The notes under the pieces: model-generated | Told to the model about the DNA's origin: nothing | The model's input: the letters and a program-made list of their open reading frames with translations, nothing else | The model's database searches: none | In this document: piece by piece, positions 17,971 to 26,409 of the stretch | How the letters are laid out: every line of letters starts with the position of its first letter | Position numbering within the stretch: position 1 is the stretch's first letter | Translations under genes and position numbers: made by a program | Source: UBA5543 sp964464965 | Lineage (GTDB): Bacteria > Bacteroidota > Bacteroidia > Chitinophagales > Chitinophagaceae | Assembly: GCA_964464965.1 (NCBI GenBank) | Contig: CAYXHM010000005.1 | Span: 62,001-126,000, forward strand | DNA: 64,000 nt | Reading direction: 5' to 3'

Positions 17971-19227
17971 CTATGCCTCTTCGTCTTCTTTAAATTCAGC
18001 TTCCAATATCCTGCGTACGTCTTTCACTGTTTCTTCTTCCAGGTCGGTACGGCGCACCAGGTCTTCGTCAGACAGCTCCAATACGCTTAATGCGGTATCG
18101 CAGCCTACTTTCTTAAATTCATCTATAACCCATGCATCTATCTCATCTGCAAATTCATCCAGGTCAATATCATATTCCAATACTTCATCCGGCATATCGC
18201 GGAAGACGTCTATGCTAAGGCCTGTAAGTTCCTGCGCCAGTTTGATGTTGACACCTTTACGGCCAATAGCCAGGGAAACCTGTTCAGGCTCCAGGTACAC
18301 ATCTACATGGTTTTTATCATTATCTACCTCCATACGGCTGATGCGGGCGGGTGTAAGTGCGCGCTGTATCAACAGTTGCTGGTTATTGGTAAAGTTAATA
18401 ATATCAATATTTTCATTGCGCAGTTCGCGGACGATACCATGAATACGGCTACCTTTCATACCTACACATGCACCTACAGGGTCTATCCTGTCGTCATAGC
18501 TTTCTACTGCTACTTTTGCACGCTCGCCCGGTTCGCGCACTATTTTTTTAATTACTATCAGGCCATCCATTATTTCAGGCACCTCTATTTCCATCAGTTT
18601 TTCCAGGAAAGAAGGGTGGGTACGGCTTAATATGATGATGGGGTTATTGTTACGTGTTTCCACTTTTTTAACCACCGCACGTACGGATTCTCCTTTTTTA
18701 AAGAAATCTGTAGGTATCTGTTCAGATTTAGGCATGATCAACTCATTGCCCTCGTCATCCAGCAGTAATATTTCTTTTTTCCATATTTGGTAAACCTCGC
18801 CGCTTATCAGTTCGCCTATGCGTTCTGCATATTTCTTCAGCAGGTGGTTCTTTTTCAGGTCGCCAATACGTGCTGCCAGCGTTTGTTTCGCTGCCAGTAT
18901 GGCCCTGCGGCCAAAGTCGCGTACATCTACCTCTTCATATACCTCCTCGCCAACGCTGTAGTCGGGCTCTATTTTAAGTGCTTCGGTCAGTTCTATCTGC
19001 TTATTGTCATCTTCCACTTCGCCGTCCTCTACAATCTCCCTGCGGCGGAAGATCTCAAGGTCACCCGTCTGGTCGTTTACGATAACGTCAAAGTTTTCAT
19101 CATCACCGTACTTCTTGCGCAGCAACGTTTTAAAAACGTCCTCAAGTACTTTCATCAGGGTAGGCCTGTCTATGCTTTCGGCATCTTTAAACTCCTGAAA
19201 CGAATCAATCAAATTGATACTTGCCAT
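17971..19227 (-). CDS. nusA: Transcription termination/antitermination factor NusA
   Basis: NusA binds RNA polymerase and RNA and modulates pausing, termination and antitermination. The 418-aa protein shows the N-terminal polymerase-binding domain (residues about 1-125), an S1 domain (about 130-200), and two KH domains (about 230-370) with VGACVGMKGSRIHGIVREL and LAIGRKGVNIKLAQELTG. A short acidic C-terminus follows. It lies 36 bp after rimP and 141 bp before infB. Confidence 0.97.
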   Translation of the reverse strand: MASINLIDSFQEFKDAESIDRPTLMKVLEDVFKTLLRKKYGDDENFDVIVNDQTGDLEIFRRREIVEDGEVEDDNKQIELTEALKIEPDYSVGEEVYEEVDVRDFGRRAILAAKQTLAARIGDLKKNHLLKKYAERIGELISGEVYQIWKKEILLLDDEGNELIMPKSEQIPTDFFKKGESVRAVVKKVETRNNNPIIILSRTHPSFLEKLMEIEVPEIMDGLIVIKKIVREPGERAKVAVESYDDRIDPVGACVGMKGSRIHGIVRELRNENIDIINFTNNQQLLIQRALTPARISRMEVDNDKNHVDVYLEPEQVSLAIGRKGVNIKLAQELTGLSIDVFRDMPDEVLEYDIDLDEFADEIDAWVIDEFKKVGCDTALSVLELSDEDLVRRTDLEEETVKDVRRILEAEFKEDEEA

Positions 19228-19263
19228 GATTATTAAATTTTTCCCTTTGCAGGGGTTTTGTCA

Positions 19264-19719
19264 TTACAGACTTATTTGTACTACTGTTTTTTTAACGTCC
19301 GTTAATAGTATATTCACTATTGTTGTTTCTTTCTTTTTGCCTACGGGAACCTCCAGCATTATGGCGTCTTGCGTAGCTTCCAGCATTTTGCCCATGTGTT
19401 CGGTGCCGTCGTTTAACGTTACCAGTACCTTGCGGCCTATGTTCTTTTTATATTGTCTTTCAAACACGAGCGGCTCATCTATACCGGGGCTTGATACCTC
19501 CAGCGAAAAATCGCCGTCCGGGAAGATAGCAGACTCTTCTATCTGCTTATAAAGCTTTCGGTTTATCTCTGCACACCTGCTTATGGGCATACCGCTATCA
19601 GCATCTATAAAAAGCTTAATGTTATTGGTGGGTTTGTTTTTTATGCTCACTATAAACATGTCAGTACCCTCCAGAAGCGGCTCCGTAAATAATATTATTT
19701 TTTCTAATTCCTGTGTCAT
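19264..19719 (-). CDS. rimP: Ribosome maturation factor RimP
   Basis: RimP assists maturation of the 30S subunit. The 151-aa protein has the conserved IDADSGMPISRCAEINRKL and FSLEVSSPGIDEPL segments of the N-terminal domain and a C-terminal SH3-like domain (about 85-150). It opens the rimP-nusA-infB operon, and its start codon is preceded by a terminator-like hairpin in the leader. Confidence 0.93.
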   Translation of the reverse strand: MTQELEKIILFTEPLLEGTDMFIVSIKNKPTNNIKLFIDADSGMPISRCAEINRKLYKQIEESAIFPDGDFSLEVSSPGIDEPLVFERQYKKNIGRKVLVTLNDGTEHMGKMLEATQDAIMLEVPVGKKKETTIVNILLTDVKKTVVQISL

Positions 19720-19723
19720 AGGT

Positions 19724-19752
19724 AAAAAACAAGGGGACTATTATGTCCCCTT
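19724..19752 (-). terminator. Leader terminator/attenuator before rimP
   Basis: On the minus strand an 8-bp perfect stem (19752-19745 with 19738-19731, AAGGGGAC/GTCCCCTT) with a 6-nt loop is followed by G and six T, ending 4 nt before the rimP ATG. It lies between the predicted promoter (19772-19802) and the first gene, the position of a transcription attenuator. It could instead end transcripts from the HAD gene upstream. Confidence 0.65.
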
Positions 19753-19771
19753 CAATTAGCTTTTTCCAATG

Positions 19772-19802
19772 CAAAAGTAAGTAATTTTCTTATTTGTAAC
19801 AA
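19772..19802 (-). promoter_or_regulatory. Promoter of rimP-nusA-infB
   Basis: Read on the minus strand: TTG at 19802-19800, a 20-bp spacer, then TACTTTTG at 19779-19772. This fits the Bacteroidetes vegetative promoter TTG-N19-21-TAnnTTTG. The predicted RNA start is near 19765, giving a leader of roughly 45 nt. Confidence 0.65.
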
Positions 19803-19853
19803 CTACTGTCTTTATTTCATATGCAATTATATTTTCGTTAACGTGGGTTTGCA

Positions 19854-19861
19854 TACCTTTG
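19854..19861 (+). promoter_or_regulatory. -7 element of the 73-aa membrane protein gene
   Basis: TACCTTTG matches TAnnTTTG and lies only 6 bp upstream of the ATG at 19868, so the mRNA would be nearly leaderless. A -33 TTG is not clear. Confidence 0.5.
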
Positions 19862-19867
19862 GTATAT

Positions 19868-20089
19868 ATGATTTTCAGGATAATACTCACGGCTATTATA
19901 TTTATTTTCATTACCAGGTTCATACTCAGGTTTGTGGTCCCCATATTCCAGGTTACCCGTATGACGCAGAGTAAACTGCGTGAGATGCAGGAACAGATGC
20001 AAAACATGCAGCGCCAGGAACATGCCAAAGCCCAAACACAGAATACTGTGAAAGAGGGTGATTATATAGACTATGAGGAAATAAAGTAG
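19868..20089 (+). CDS. Small membrane protein, DUF4834-like
   Basis: The 73-aa protein has one N-terminal membrane helix (about residues 2-27, rich in Ile, Phe and Leu) followed by a charged Gln/Met/Glu-rich helix (about 30-60) and an acidic tail EGDYIDYEEIK. This resembles DUF4834 proteins of Bacteroidetes. I prefer the ATG at 19868 over a TTG at 19859, which lies inside the -7 element. Function unknown. It is divergent from rimP. Confidence 0.75.
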   Translation: MIFRIILTAIIFIFITRFILRFVVPIFQVTRMTQSKLREMQEQMQNMQRQEHAKAQTQNTVKEGDYIDYEEIK

Positions 20090-20114
20090 GTTAATAAGGT
20101 TAGCAGTGCTTTAA

Positions 20115-20753
20115 TTATGGAGCCGGCTTTAGCGGCTTAAATATATGTTCTTCAATCGTCATGCCCTTTTCCAGCCAAATGGTTTGAATACCGGCCTTTT
20201 TAGCGCCTTCTATATGTTGCGGGCTATCGTCTATAAACAAGGTATGCTGCGGCTGCAGGCTGTTCTCATTTAATATTCTTTCAAATACTTCAACATTGGG
20301 CTTGCGCATACCTATGCGGTGAGAGAGATAAACTTTATCGAAAAACACCCCAAGATTGGGCATGCCATGGGTGCCATATATTATTTTATTAAAGGCTTCC
20401 TCGTGTATCTCGTTGGTATTGCTCAGTAGCAGCAAATCATAATACGTTCTCAATTGCTGCAATATTTGTAATCTTCTTAAGGGGAAATCTAATAACATGG
20501 CGTTCCACGCCTGTACCATATCTGTGTGTGATACGGTTATACCGGCTGCTTTCTGTAGTGCATCAATAAACTCATCCTGCTGAATACCACCTGTTTCAAA
20601 ATCATCAAACAGGGTAGATTGTTTGAGTTGCGAATACATTTCAGGGAAATTTGTAATACCCAGCTTAATGAACGCCTTTTCTGTCAGTTGATAGTCGAGG
20701 TTGAGCAGTACGCCGCCCAGGTCGAAAATAATATGCCGGATGCCTTTTATCAT
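20115..20753 (-). CDS. HAD-IA family hydrolase
   Basis: The 212-aa protein begins with the HAD motif I FDLGGVLLNLD (Asp11 as nucleophile; the second Asp of DxD is Gly, as usual in this subgroup). Motif II is LLSNTNEIH, motif III the Lys of MRKPNVEVF, and motif IV FIDDSPQHIEGA. It is a cytosolic phosphatase-like enzyme with a small cap; similar proteins act on small phosphorylated metabolites. Substrate unknown. Confidence 0.92.
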   Translation of the reverse strand: MIKGIRHIIFDLGGVLLNLDYQLTEKAFIKLGITNFPEMYSQLKQSTLFDDFETGGIQQDEFIDALQKAAGITVSHTDMVQAWNAMLLDFPLRRLQILQQLRTYYDLLLLSNTNEIHEEAFNKIIYGTHGMPNLGVFFDKVYLSHRIGMRKPNVEVFERILNENSLQPQHTLFIDDSPQHIEGAKKAGIQTIWLEKGMTIEEHIFKPLKPAP

Positions 20754-20803
20754 GGCTGCAAAAATAAGTGGTTATTATTTTTTCTTTTTTAAAAAAAGCA
20801 CAA

Positions 20804-20811
20804 TACATTTG
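20804..20811 (+). promoter_or_regulatory. -7 element of the tRNA gene
   Basis: TACATTTG fits TAnnTTTG and lies 26 bp before the tRNA. The upstream -33 area is only T-rich. Confidence 0.5.
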
Positions 20812-20837
20812 CAATCCGTTTTTGGCACACAAGCCAC

Positions 20838-20911
20838 GGTCCTATAGCTCAGTTGGTTAGAGCACCTGACTCATAATCAGGGGGTCCTAGGTTCAAGTCC
20901 TAGTGGGACCA
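20838..20911 (+). tRNA. tRNA with CAT anticodon (Met, or Ile2)
   Basis: A full 74-nt cloverleaf: 7-bp acceptor stem (GGTCCTA with TGGGACC, including a G-U pair), D arm AGCTCAGTTGGTTAGAGC, anticodon stem CCTGA/TCAGG with loop C-T-CAT-A-A, and T arm with GTTCAAG. The discriminator base is A and CCA is not encoded. The CAT anticodon means elongator Met or lysidine-modified Ile2; sequence alone does not settle it. Its 3' end is a typical attachment site for tyrosine integrases, and an integrase gene lies 1 kb downstream. Confidence 0.93.
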
Positions 20912-21063
20912 CAAGACAGACAAGGCTTTCAGACAACTGAAAGCCTTTCTTCATTTTAGTTGCAGTGAAACTTGCAATAAATCCGGTTTTTACTTCCCAA
21001 TATCAATATTGATACATTTTAACAATGTGTGTCAGTGCTCTCAAGGTGAACTATGTTCACCAG

Positions 21064-21090
21064 TAACCAACTGAGCTATAGGACCGTGGC
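21064..21090 (-). repeat. 27-bp inverted copy of the tRNA 5' region
   Basis: Bases 21064-21090 are the exact reverse complement of 20833-20859, covering 5 bp upstream of the tRNA and its first 22 nt. Next to it (21045-21061) is a 7-bp perfect hairpin GGTGAAC/GTTCACC. On the minus strand this reads as the start of a tRNA that then breaks off, so it may be a tRNA remnant or a rearrangement scar. The decayed ORF starts right at its edge. Confidence 0.85.
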
Positions 21091-21660
21091 ATGAGACTCA
21101 AAATCTGGTATTCGCAAGGATGTGCAATACGGATTGACGGAATTAAAGGCATATGCAATGCATACAGAGAAGCTGCAATAGCTACTGCCTCAGAATATCT
21201 GTATATCGTCGATGCTGACAGTCTTGTAATTTTTGATTTCCTTTTTGATTTTGATCCTACAATCTATAATTTCTCAACCTTTGTCTTTCAGGCTAGAAAT
21301 CCTGTGAACGGCTTAGAATATGGATATGGCGGAATAAAACTGTACAAACGGTGTGACCTGTTAGATTGATTGATAATCTTTTCTTGGATAAATGTTTCTA
21401 TGCCGATATGTCTGCTAAGGTTTTCGAAAAGGTTGTTAACAACGAAATACTCTATGAAAGTAGCACAGCTACTATTTTTCTTAGCTAGAGGACATGGGCT
21501 AAAAAATGCCGAGATATTTTCGTGGTTTCCAACGAAAATAGGAGACAAGGATAAAACGCCACTACCTTTTTATTTACATTCATTTCTACTTACACTAAAA
21601 ATTGCACTGAACTATTGAGAGAGACCAAATGAACTCGATTTAGTATATCCCAGACTTGCG
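21091..21660 (+). pseudogene. Decayed gene fragment, possibly glycosyltransferase-like
   Basis: A 92-aa frame (21091-21369) contains NAYREAAIATASEYLYIVDADS, with a DAD motif like the DxD metal site of glycosyltransferases, and GLEYGYGGIKLYKR. After its stop, another frame from about 21382 continues plausibly (FLDKCFYADMSAKVFEKVV) to a stop at 21489, and a third carries sense-like residues near 21620-21660. No start, RBS or intact frame covers the region. I read it as a frameshifted remnant fused to the tRNA repeat; the family is a guess from the motif. Confidence 0.45.
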
Positions 21661-21691
21661 CGTCTTACCGAACAAATTCACCAAAGTCAAA

Positions 21692-21955
21692 TTATTGCTC
21701 ATCTAGCCCTGTATATATTAATGAAAGCTCCTGTGCCAATTCATATATATCTGCATGATTGTGGTCACAAACTTCAAAACACTTGTCCATTAGTTGATTT
21801 CTCATTTCTGCTCCTTCAGCACTATAGGTCGGCTCGGAAGTATCAATATTGATATAATTGGCGAAGCCCTCATCGGGATGAAAGTTCAGTGATTCATCCA
21901 ATAATTCGGTGAAGAATGCATTTACATCATCAATTGTATTTATAACTTGAATCAT
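21692..21955 (-). CDS. Small acidic hypothetical protein
   Basis: The 87-aa protein is acidic (many D and E), without signal peptide or membrane segment. It lies 13 bp downstream of the integrase gene on the same strand and may be cotranscribed. I do not recognise a family. Its coding sequence contains one of two copies of a 16-bp palindromic repeat (21840-21855). Confidence 0.55.
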   Translation of the reverse strand: MIQVINTIDDVNAFFTELLDESLNFHPDEGFANYINIDTSEPTYSAEGAEMRNQLMDKCFEVCDHNHADIYELAQELSLIYTGLDEQ

Positions 21956-21968
21956 TTTTGGTTTGTTT

Positions 21969-23201
21969 TTAGAAGTTCAACAATGAGTTAGAGAGTTCCT
22001 TTATTTTTTGGTCTGGTATCGATTTTAAGTAATGGATTGTAGTGGTAACAGAGGTATGGCCCAAGCTGTCCGTAATAAAGGAAGTGGGAGTGCCACTTAG
22101 CTTTAAGTTCGTAGCAAATGAATGCCTCGTCAGGTTTAATATTAATGAAGATGAAAAGCCCAGTTCTTTCCCAATTAATTTCAGATTATCATTCACTTGC
22201 ACCTGTATATTCTTCCTCCGTTTTTCTTTATCAGTAATCTTGTCGTAGTTGTTCAGGATAGGGAATACATAGTTTTCAGCAGACTTATCTTTATTGCCCC
22301 ATGTTTCTATGATACGTTTCATTTCAGGATGCAGGTAAGCGCGTATTTCCCTGTTTGCAACTGTATTGGTCCGTTTTGTCTTCTCCCTGACAAAACTTAC
22401 TGTATCATCTGATATGTTGCTGTATCTCAGGTATACCATATCCTTAAAGTTGATGCCGTTGCACAGATAGCAGAACACCCAGTAATCTTTTGCCCTTCTT
22501 GAACGAAATGTCTTTGGTTGGTATTCAAACAGAACTTTAACTTGTTCAGGATACAGGACAGCTTTTGATTTGACTAATATACCTATAGTATAACTGGCGA
22601 ATGGATAGAACCTTTGGGCGATATAACCGTCCTTGATCGCTTTATTGAATATAGTACGGAGGTTACGCAGGTATATCTGGGCGGTGGTAGCTGAATTACC
22701 ACTTTTCTCCATCCACGCCCTATAGCCTTTCAGGAACTGACTATCAATATCTTCCAGGAACAGAGCAGGCTTGTAACGCTTAAATGACCTCAAGGCATGC
22801 TCCATATTTTCAGCGGATTTTATCCTGTCTTCTGACCTTAATGCCACGATATACTCATTGAAAAGAAATGTCATATCGGTCTTTCTGGAATTGGCGAGGT
22901 CAGCTTCCGATTTGAAAAGACGCTGGAAAGACTCTCTTGAAGCATTGGGTAGCTTTTCAAGGATAGCTTCAGCTTTAGAAATGTATTTACTAATCTCTGA
23001 CCGCAGTTCTTTCACTTCTTTAGTGCCACTTTTCCCGCTCATCGCCTTGTCAAAATTTTCCTTTGAGGCGTACAGGCGCAGGCTTATCTTAAACTGAAGC
23101 CCGTTGATGCTGATGCTTAATTGTACAGGACAGAGGTTTGTTCCTTTCTTCGGATAACGCTTGTCCCAGTGAACATGAATTGAATAATTATTTTGTTTCA
23201 T
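21969..23201 (-). CDS. Tyrosine site-specific integrase, Bacteroides type
   Basis: The 410-aa protein has an N-terminal arm-binding domain (about 1-95), a SAM-like core-binding domain (about 105-200) and a catalytic domain. Catalytic residues seen are Lys/Arg positions, RHSFAT (Arg of box II), LGHTS and the nucleophile Tyr391 in IHYL. Box I reads CNGINFKDM, with Asn where the usual Arg would be, as in some Bacteroidetes integrases. Its C-terminal end faces the tRNA, fitting integration at that tRNA. It is intact, unlike the related copy at 60449-60903. Confidence 0.93.
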   Translation of the reverse strand: MKQNNYSIHVHWDKRYPKKGTNLCPVQLSISINGLQFKISLRLYASKENFDKAMSGKSGTKEVKELRSEISKYISKAEAILEKLPNASRESFQRLFKSEADLANSRKTDMTFLFNEYIVALRSEDRIKSAENMEHALRSFKRYKPALFLEDIDSQFLKGYRAWMEKSGNSATTAQIYLRNLRTIFNKAIKDGYIAQRFYPFASYTIGILVKSKAVLYPEQVKVLFEYQPKTFRSRRAKDYWVFCYLCNGINFKDMVYLRYSNISDDTVSFVREKTKRTNTVANREIRAYLHPEMKRIIETWGNKDKSAENYVFPILNNYDKITDKEKRRKNIQVQVNDNLKLIGKELGFSSSLILNLTRHSFATNLKLSGTPTSFITDSLGHTSVTTTIHYLKSIPDQKIKELSNSLLNF

Positions 23202-23447
23202 TAAGCCGAAGATGCATGAAACCGTGATACACAGGTTAAACTACCTCGCTAATTTTGCAAATCACTATACTTTTAAGATTTTATGTAAACATTAAGTTAT
23301 TTATATTTTATATAAAATTGCATGTCATTTTTTTAGTCATTAAAAATAAAAATATTAATATTTTTTTAACAAATTTCTTTGTGATATTAAGTTGAAATTT
23401 TAATATTACGTTTCTATATGGATGTATCCAATCCCTAACCAGAAACA
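23202..23447 (+). promoter_or_regulatory. AT-rich region upstream of the RHS operon
   Basis: Roughly 23265-23410 is extremely AT-rich with long A and T runs, between the divergent integrase and RHS operon. This is the only sizeable gap before the operon, so its promoter must be here, but I find no clean TTG-N20-TAnnTTTG match. Such AT-richness is typical of horizontally acquired regulatory DNA. Confidence 0.4.
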
Positions 23448-26387
23448 GTGAAAAATCTCTATACCTATATCATATTTCTAATCCCCTTGCTATCATTCTC
23501 AAAGGAGACGAATACATTTACCTCCTCTGTAGAAAATAAGGATTCAGCTGCTATAGACAGTACTTCAGTTTATTTGCTCAGCCTGCCATACAAACATCAA
23601 AACGACATATATCAGGATGTTTATATTGAGAATACAACGTCTAAAATTATCCAGGTTACAATTAACTGCATTGATATTACAAATCCTGGAGACAGCGTAC
23701 AGGTATACATTCTGAAAAATAAAATTGTCAAAAAAATAAAAAATAAAACTCTTTACTCTAGTATTCAGTTAAGCAAGGATGATAAAAAGTTAACCTTCAA
23801 TCCTGTTTATTATAAAATCCTTTCTAGAGGTAATAGTCTACCGACAGGCGATTACCTGGTAAAACTCAAGTTAGTAATTGAGGAGAGGGTAGTTGAACAA
23901 GATTATACCTATCACATAGATAGTATGCTTGTTCCTGGTAGTTCTATTAGTAGGACAATTGACAATATTTATAGCGAATCAAGCAATAAGTCTTTTTTAG
24001 GAATTACATACGGTAGACGCAAAACATCAGACAACCGTTTCCAAACTTTTGGAATAATAAGACAAACATCCACTAAAGTTGATAAAGCGTTAAAAAAACG
24101 CGGATTTGACGTTAATTATAGATACCTGAATAATAAAAGATATGCAGATGTTTTTTGTGAGGATAAGTATGTGGGTTATTACGAAGTTGACCTGAATATG
24201 CCCTTGTCAAAAAAAATAGATGCCAGAAAAGAAACTATCAAAAACCCGTTAAGCGATGTTGATAATAGTTTAAATCAGAATAAGCCAATATTATCTCAGA
24301 TAAAAGAACTGAAGGGCGAAAAGAATGAAAAAGAGGTCAAGGGACAATTGAATATAACTGGAAACGTATCTACTGGTCAGGAGGAATATTCCCAGAGTGA
24401 TAATAATTATTACGAAGTTGCCGGCCAGATAGAGGCTCCTATAATGAATATTCCTGTAACAATATCCGGGTATTATACTTCGCAAGACAAAGGACGAACC
24501 ATTAAATCTAGCTACATAAGGTTTCATTACGATTCAGATGAATCCAAAAATGAATTATTGAACCTTATATCCGGTTACAATAAAAAGTATAGAGAAACCG
24601 TATCTAAAGGCGACGCCCTAAATGGCATATATAGTAAATATATAGAGAATCTACAGAGTGAAAAGGGGAGATTACTAAACGATATGCAGGCAGAAACAGG
24701 AATCCCTGATATTGAAAAATATAAAATTGACACCTCTGGATTGTTCGATAGAGTTGTCAGGAAAATAGAAAAAAAGGCAATTGATACCTTAAATATTAAA
24801 CATGCTGACAGTTCAAAACTTGCTCAAGACAAGGAGGCTGCGAAGAACCGATATAAAAAAATAGTAGAAGATATAAGGAAAGTACAGAAGCTTGAGGATA
24901 ATGTAAAACACTATAAAGCGTTACTTGAAAAATATTCGGAGAATAGATACATAGATTCTGCTTTGGTCTTTGATAAAGTAAAAGATATTGAAGGCGCTAA
25001 CACAGATAACTTGAGTTATAAACAACTATCAAAATCCGCTGCGTCACTTCTTCCCCCGGGAGAAAATAAGAAGGCTATAACCGGAATAACCAGTTTTGAT
25101 CTTGGTATTTTTTCAAAAAATATTTCCGCATACACATTAAATGGACAAAATATAAAAGGTGCAGATGTTGGATACGATCTGGGTTTATTTGAAGTAGGCA
25201 TAACATGTGGTAATGTCGATTATGTAAGCCGTGATGGTGTTTTAGACCGTTATGTTGGTTACTCAGGGCGTGCCAGTTTTAAACCAGGCAAACAGCAGAA
25301 AGTTTCACTGGTATATTTTGGATATGCTCCAGGAAAGCGTATGCTTAACCAAGATACCTTCTTCAAGGATGTGGATGTATATATGCCTACGTTCAGAGAG
25401 CCTATCAATATTCTATCAATTATCCATAGTGGTGTCGTTGCAGATAACGTAAATGTTGAATCTGAAGTCGCTACTTCGTACAGGGCATACAGAGAGTTTG
25501 AAAACAGTGATGTAGGTAAGCTTTCTGAAAAAATGGCTTACAGGATTGGAGCCACGTGGGCAATTCCTTATACAAGTATTGATGTTAAAGCCGGCTATGA
25601 ACATATCGGTGAAAAGTTTGAGAATAATACACTGCCATTAAACCTTAGTGGAACTGATAAATACAACGCCTCGGTCAAAAACGACTTTTTAAAGGGATTT
25701 TTAACTGTGGGAGTCGAATACAATTATTTATTGCAACGAAATTTTGTTAGCAGGAGCGCTAACTCTAAATGGGGTTTCGAAGTCAAAACAAATTCGAAAA
25801 GATATCCTTCAGCAAGCATATCATATAAGCCATTCTCCACATTCAGATCATTTTCTGATACGTTCAATATACCCCAACGCCCTATACTGGGAGAAGTATG
25901 GCTGGGAAAGCTAAGTTATCAATGGAAAAATCAGATTCACGTCTTTAGAATTACAGCAATATACAATAAAAATACCGCCATAGCTGATACTGTTGCTTCC
26001 AATAGCAATGTGAGTCAGTTGAATTTAATTTACAACAGGGGAAAACTTTTTTTCATGAGTAATGCCGGACAGACGCAGGTGGGGGGATCAAATTTGTCAG
26101 CTATTCATAATAAGACCACGTTTTTTGCAATTGCCGTGGGGTACACTCTTAATGATCAATGGAATGTAAGTGCAGGGCAGGATATTGCCTTTATAAGGAC
26201 AGGCTTGTCAAGATATGCTGCTAACATTGGCGCCGCGCACCAGCTCAGAAAAGTGCCATTGGTTGTTAGAGGTAATTTTAGATATAATCAATATAGAACA
26301 TCTGAGATAATGCCCTGGCGCAGTATTTATTCAGGTATGCTGGATGTAACCTGGCAATTTAAATGCAAGTTGAAAGAAAAAGTTTAG
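23448..26387 (+). CDS. Predicted outer-membrane barrel protein of the RHS operon
   Basis: The 979-aa protein starts at a GTG and has a signal peptide (about residues 1-18). Residues 20-280 are beta-rich, 365-520 form a helical, charged stretch likely to be coiled coil, and from about 540 to the end the sequence alternates hydrophobic and polar residues with many aromatic/Gly strands (YDLGLFEVGITCGNVDY, VSLVYFGYAPGK, TWAIPYTSIDVKAGYEH, LTVGVEYNYLL), ending MLDVTWQFK. That is the profile of an outer-membrane beta barrel. I recognise no named family. As first gene of the operon it is the best candidate for export or anchoring of the RHS proteins; this is inference. Confidence 0.7.
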   Translation: MKNLYTYIIFLIPLLSFSKETNTFTSSVENKDSAAIDSTSVYLLSLPYKHQNDIYQDVYIENTTSKIIQVTINCIDITNPGDSVQVYILKNKIVKKIKNKTLYSSIQLSKDDKKLTFNPVYYKILSRGNSLPTGDYLVKLKLVIEERVVEQDYTYHIDSMLVPGSSISRTIDNIYSESSNKSFLGITYGRRKTSDNRFQTFGIIRQTSTKVDKALKKRGFDVNYRYLNNKRYADVFCEDKYVGYYEVDLNMPLSKKIDARKETIKNPLSDVDNSLNQNKPILSQIKELKGEKNEKEVKGQLNITGNVSTGQEEYSQSDNNYYEVAGQIEAPIMNIPVTISGYYTSQDKGRTIKSSYIRFHYDSDESKNELLNLISGYNKKYRETVSKGDALNGIYSKYIENLQSEKGRLLNDMQAETGIPDIEKYKIDTSGLFDRVVRKIEKKAIDTLNIKHADSSKLAQDKEAAKNRYKKIVEDIRKVQKLEDNVKHYKALLEKYSENRYIDSALVFDKVKDIEGANTDNLSYKQLSKSAASLLPPGENKKAITGITSFDLGIFSKNISAYTLNGQNIKGADVGYDLGLFEVGITCGNVDYVSRDGVLDRYVGYSGRASFKPGKQQKVSLVYFGYAPGKRMLNQDTFFKDVDVYMPTFREPINILSIIHSGVVADNVNVESEVATSYRAYREFENSDVGKLSEKMAYRIGATWAIPYTSIDVKAGYEHIGEKFENNTLPLNLSGTDKYNASVKNDFLKGFLTVGVEYNYLLQRNFVSRSANSKWGFEVKTNSKRYPSASISYKPFSTFRSFSDTFNIPQRPILGEVWLGKLSYQWKNQIHVFRITAIYNKNTAIADTVASNSNVSQLNLIYNRGKLFFMSNAGQTQVGGSNLSAIHNKTTFFAIAVGYTLNDQWNVSAGQDIAFIRTGLSRYAANIGAAHQLRKVPLVVRGNFRYNQYRTSEIMPWRSIYSGMLDVTWQFKCKLKEKV

Positions 26388-26409
26388 TGACATAAAATAA
26401 AGAAATGAA

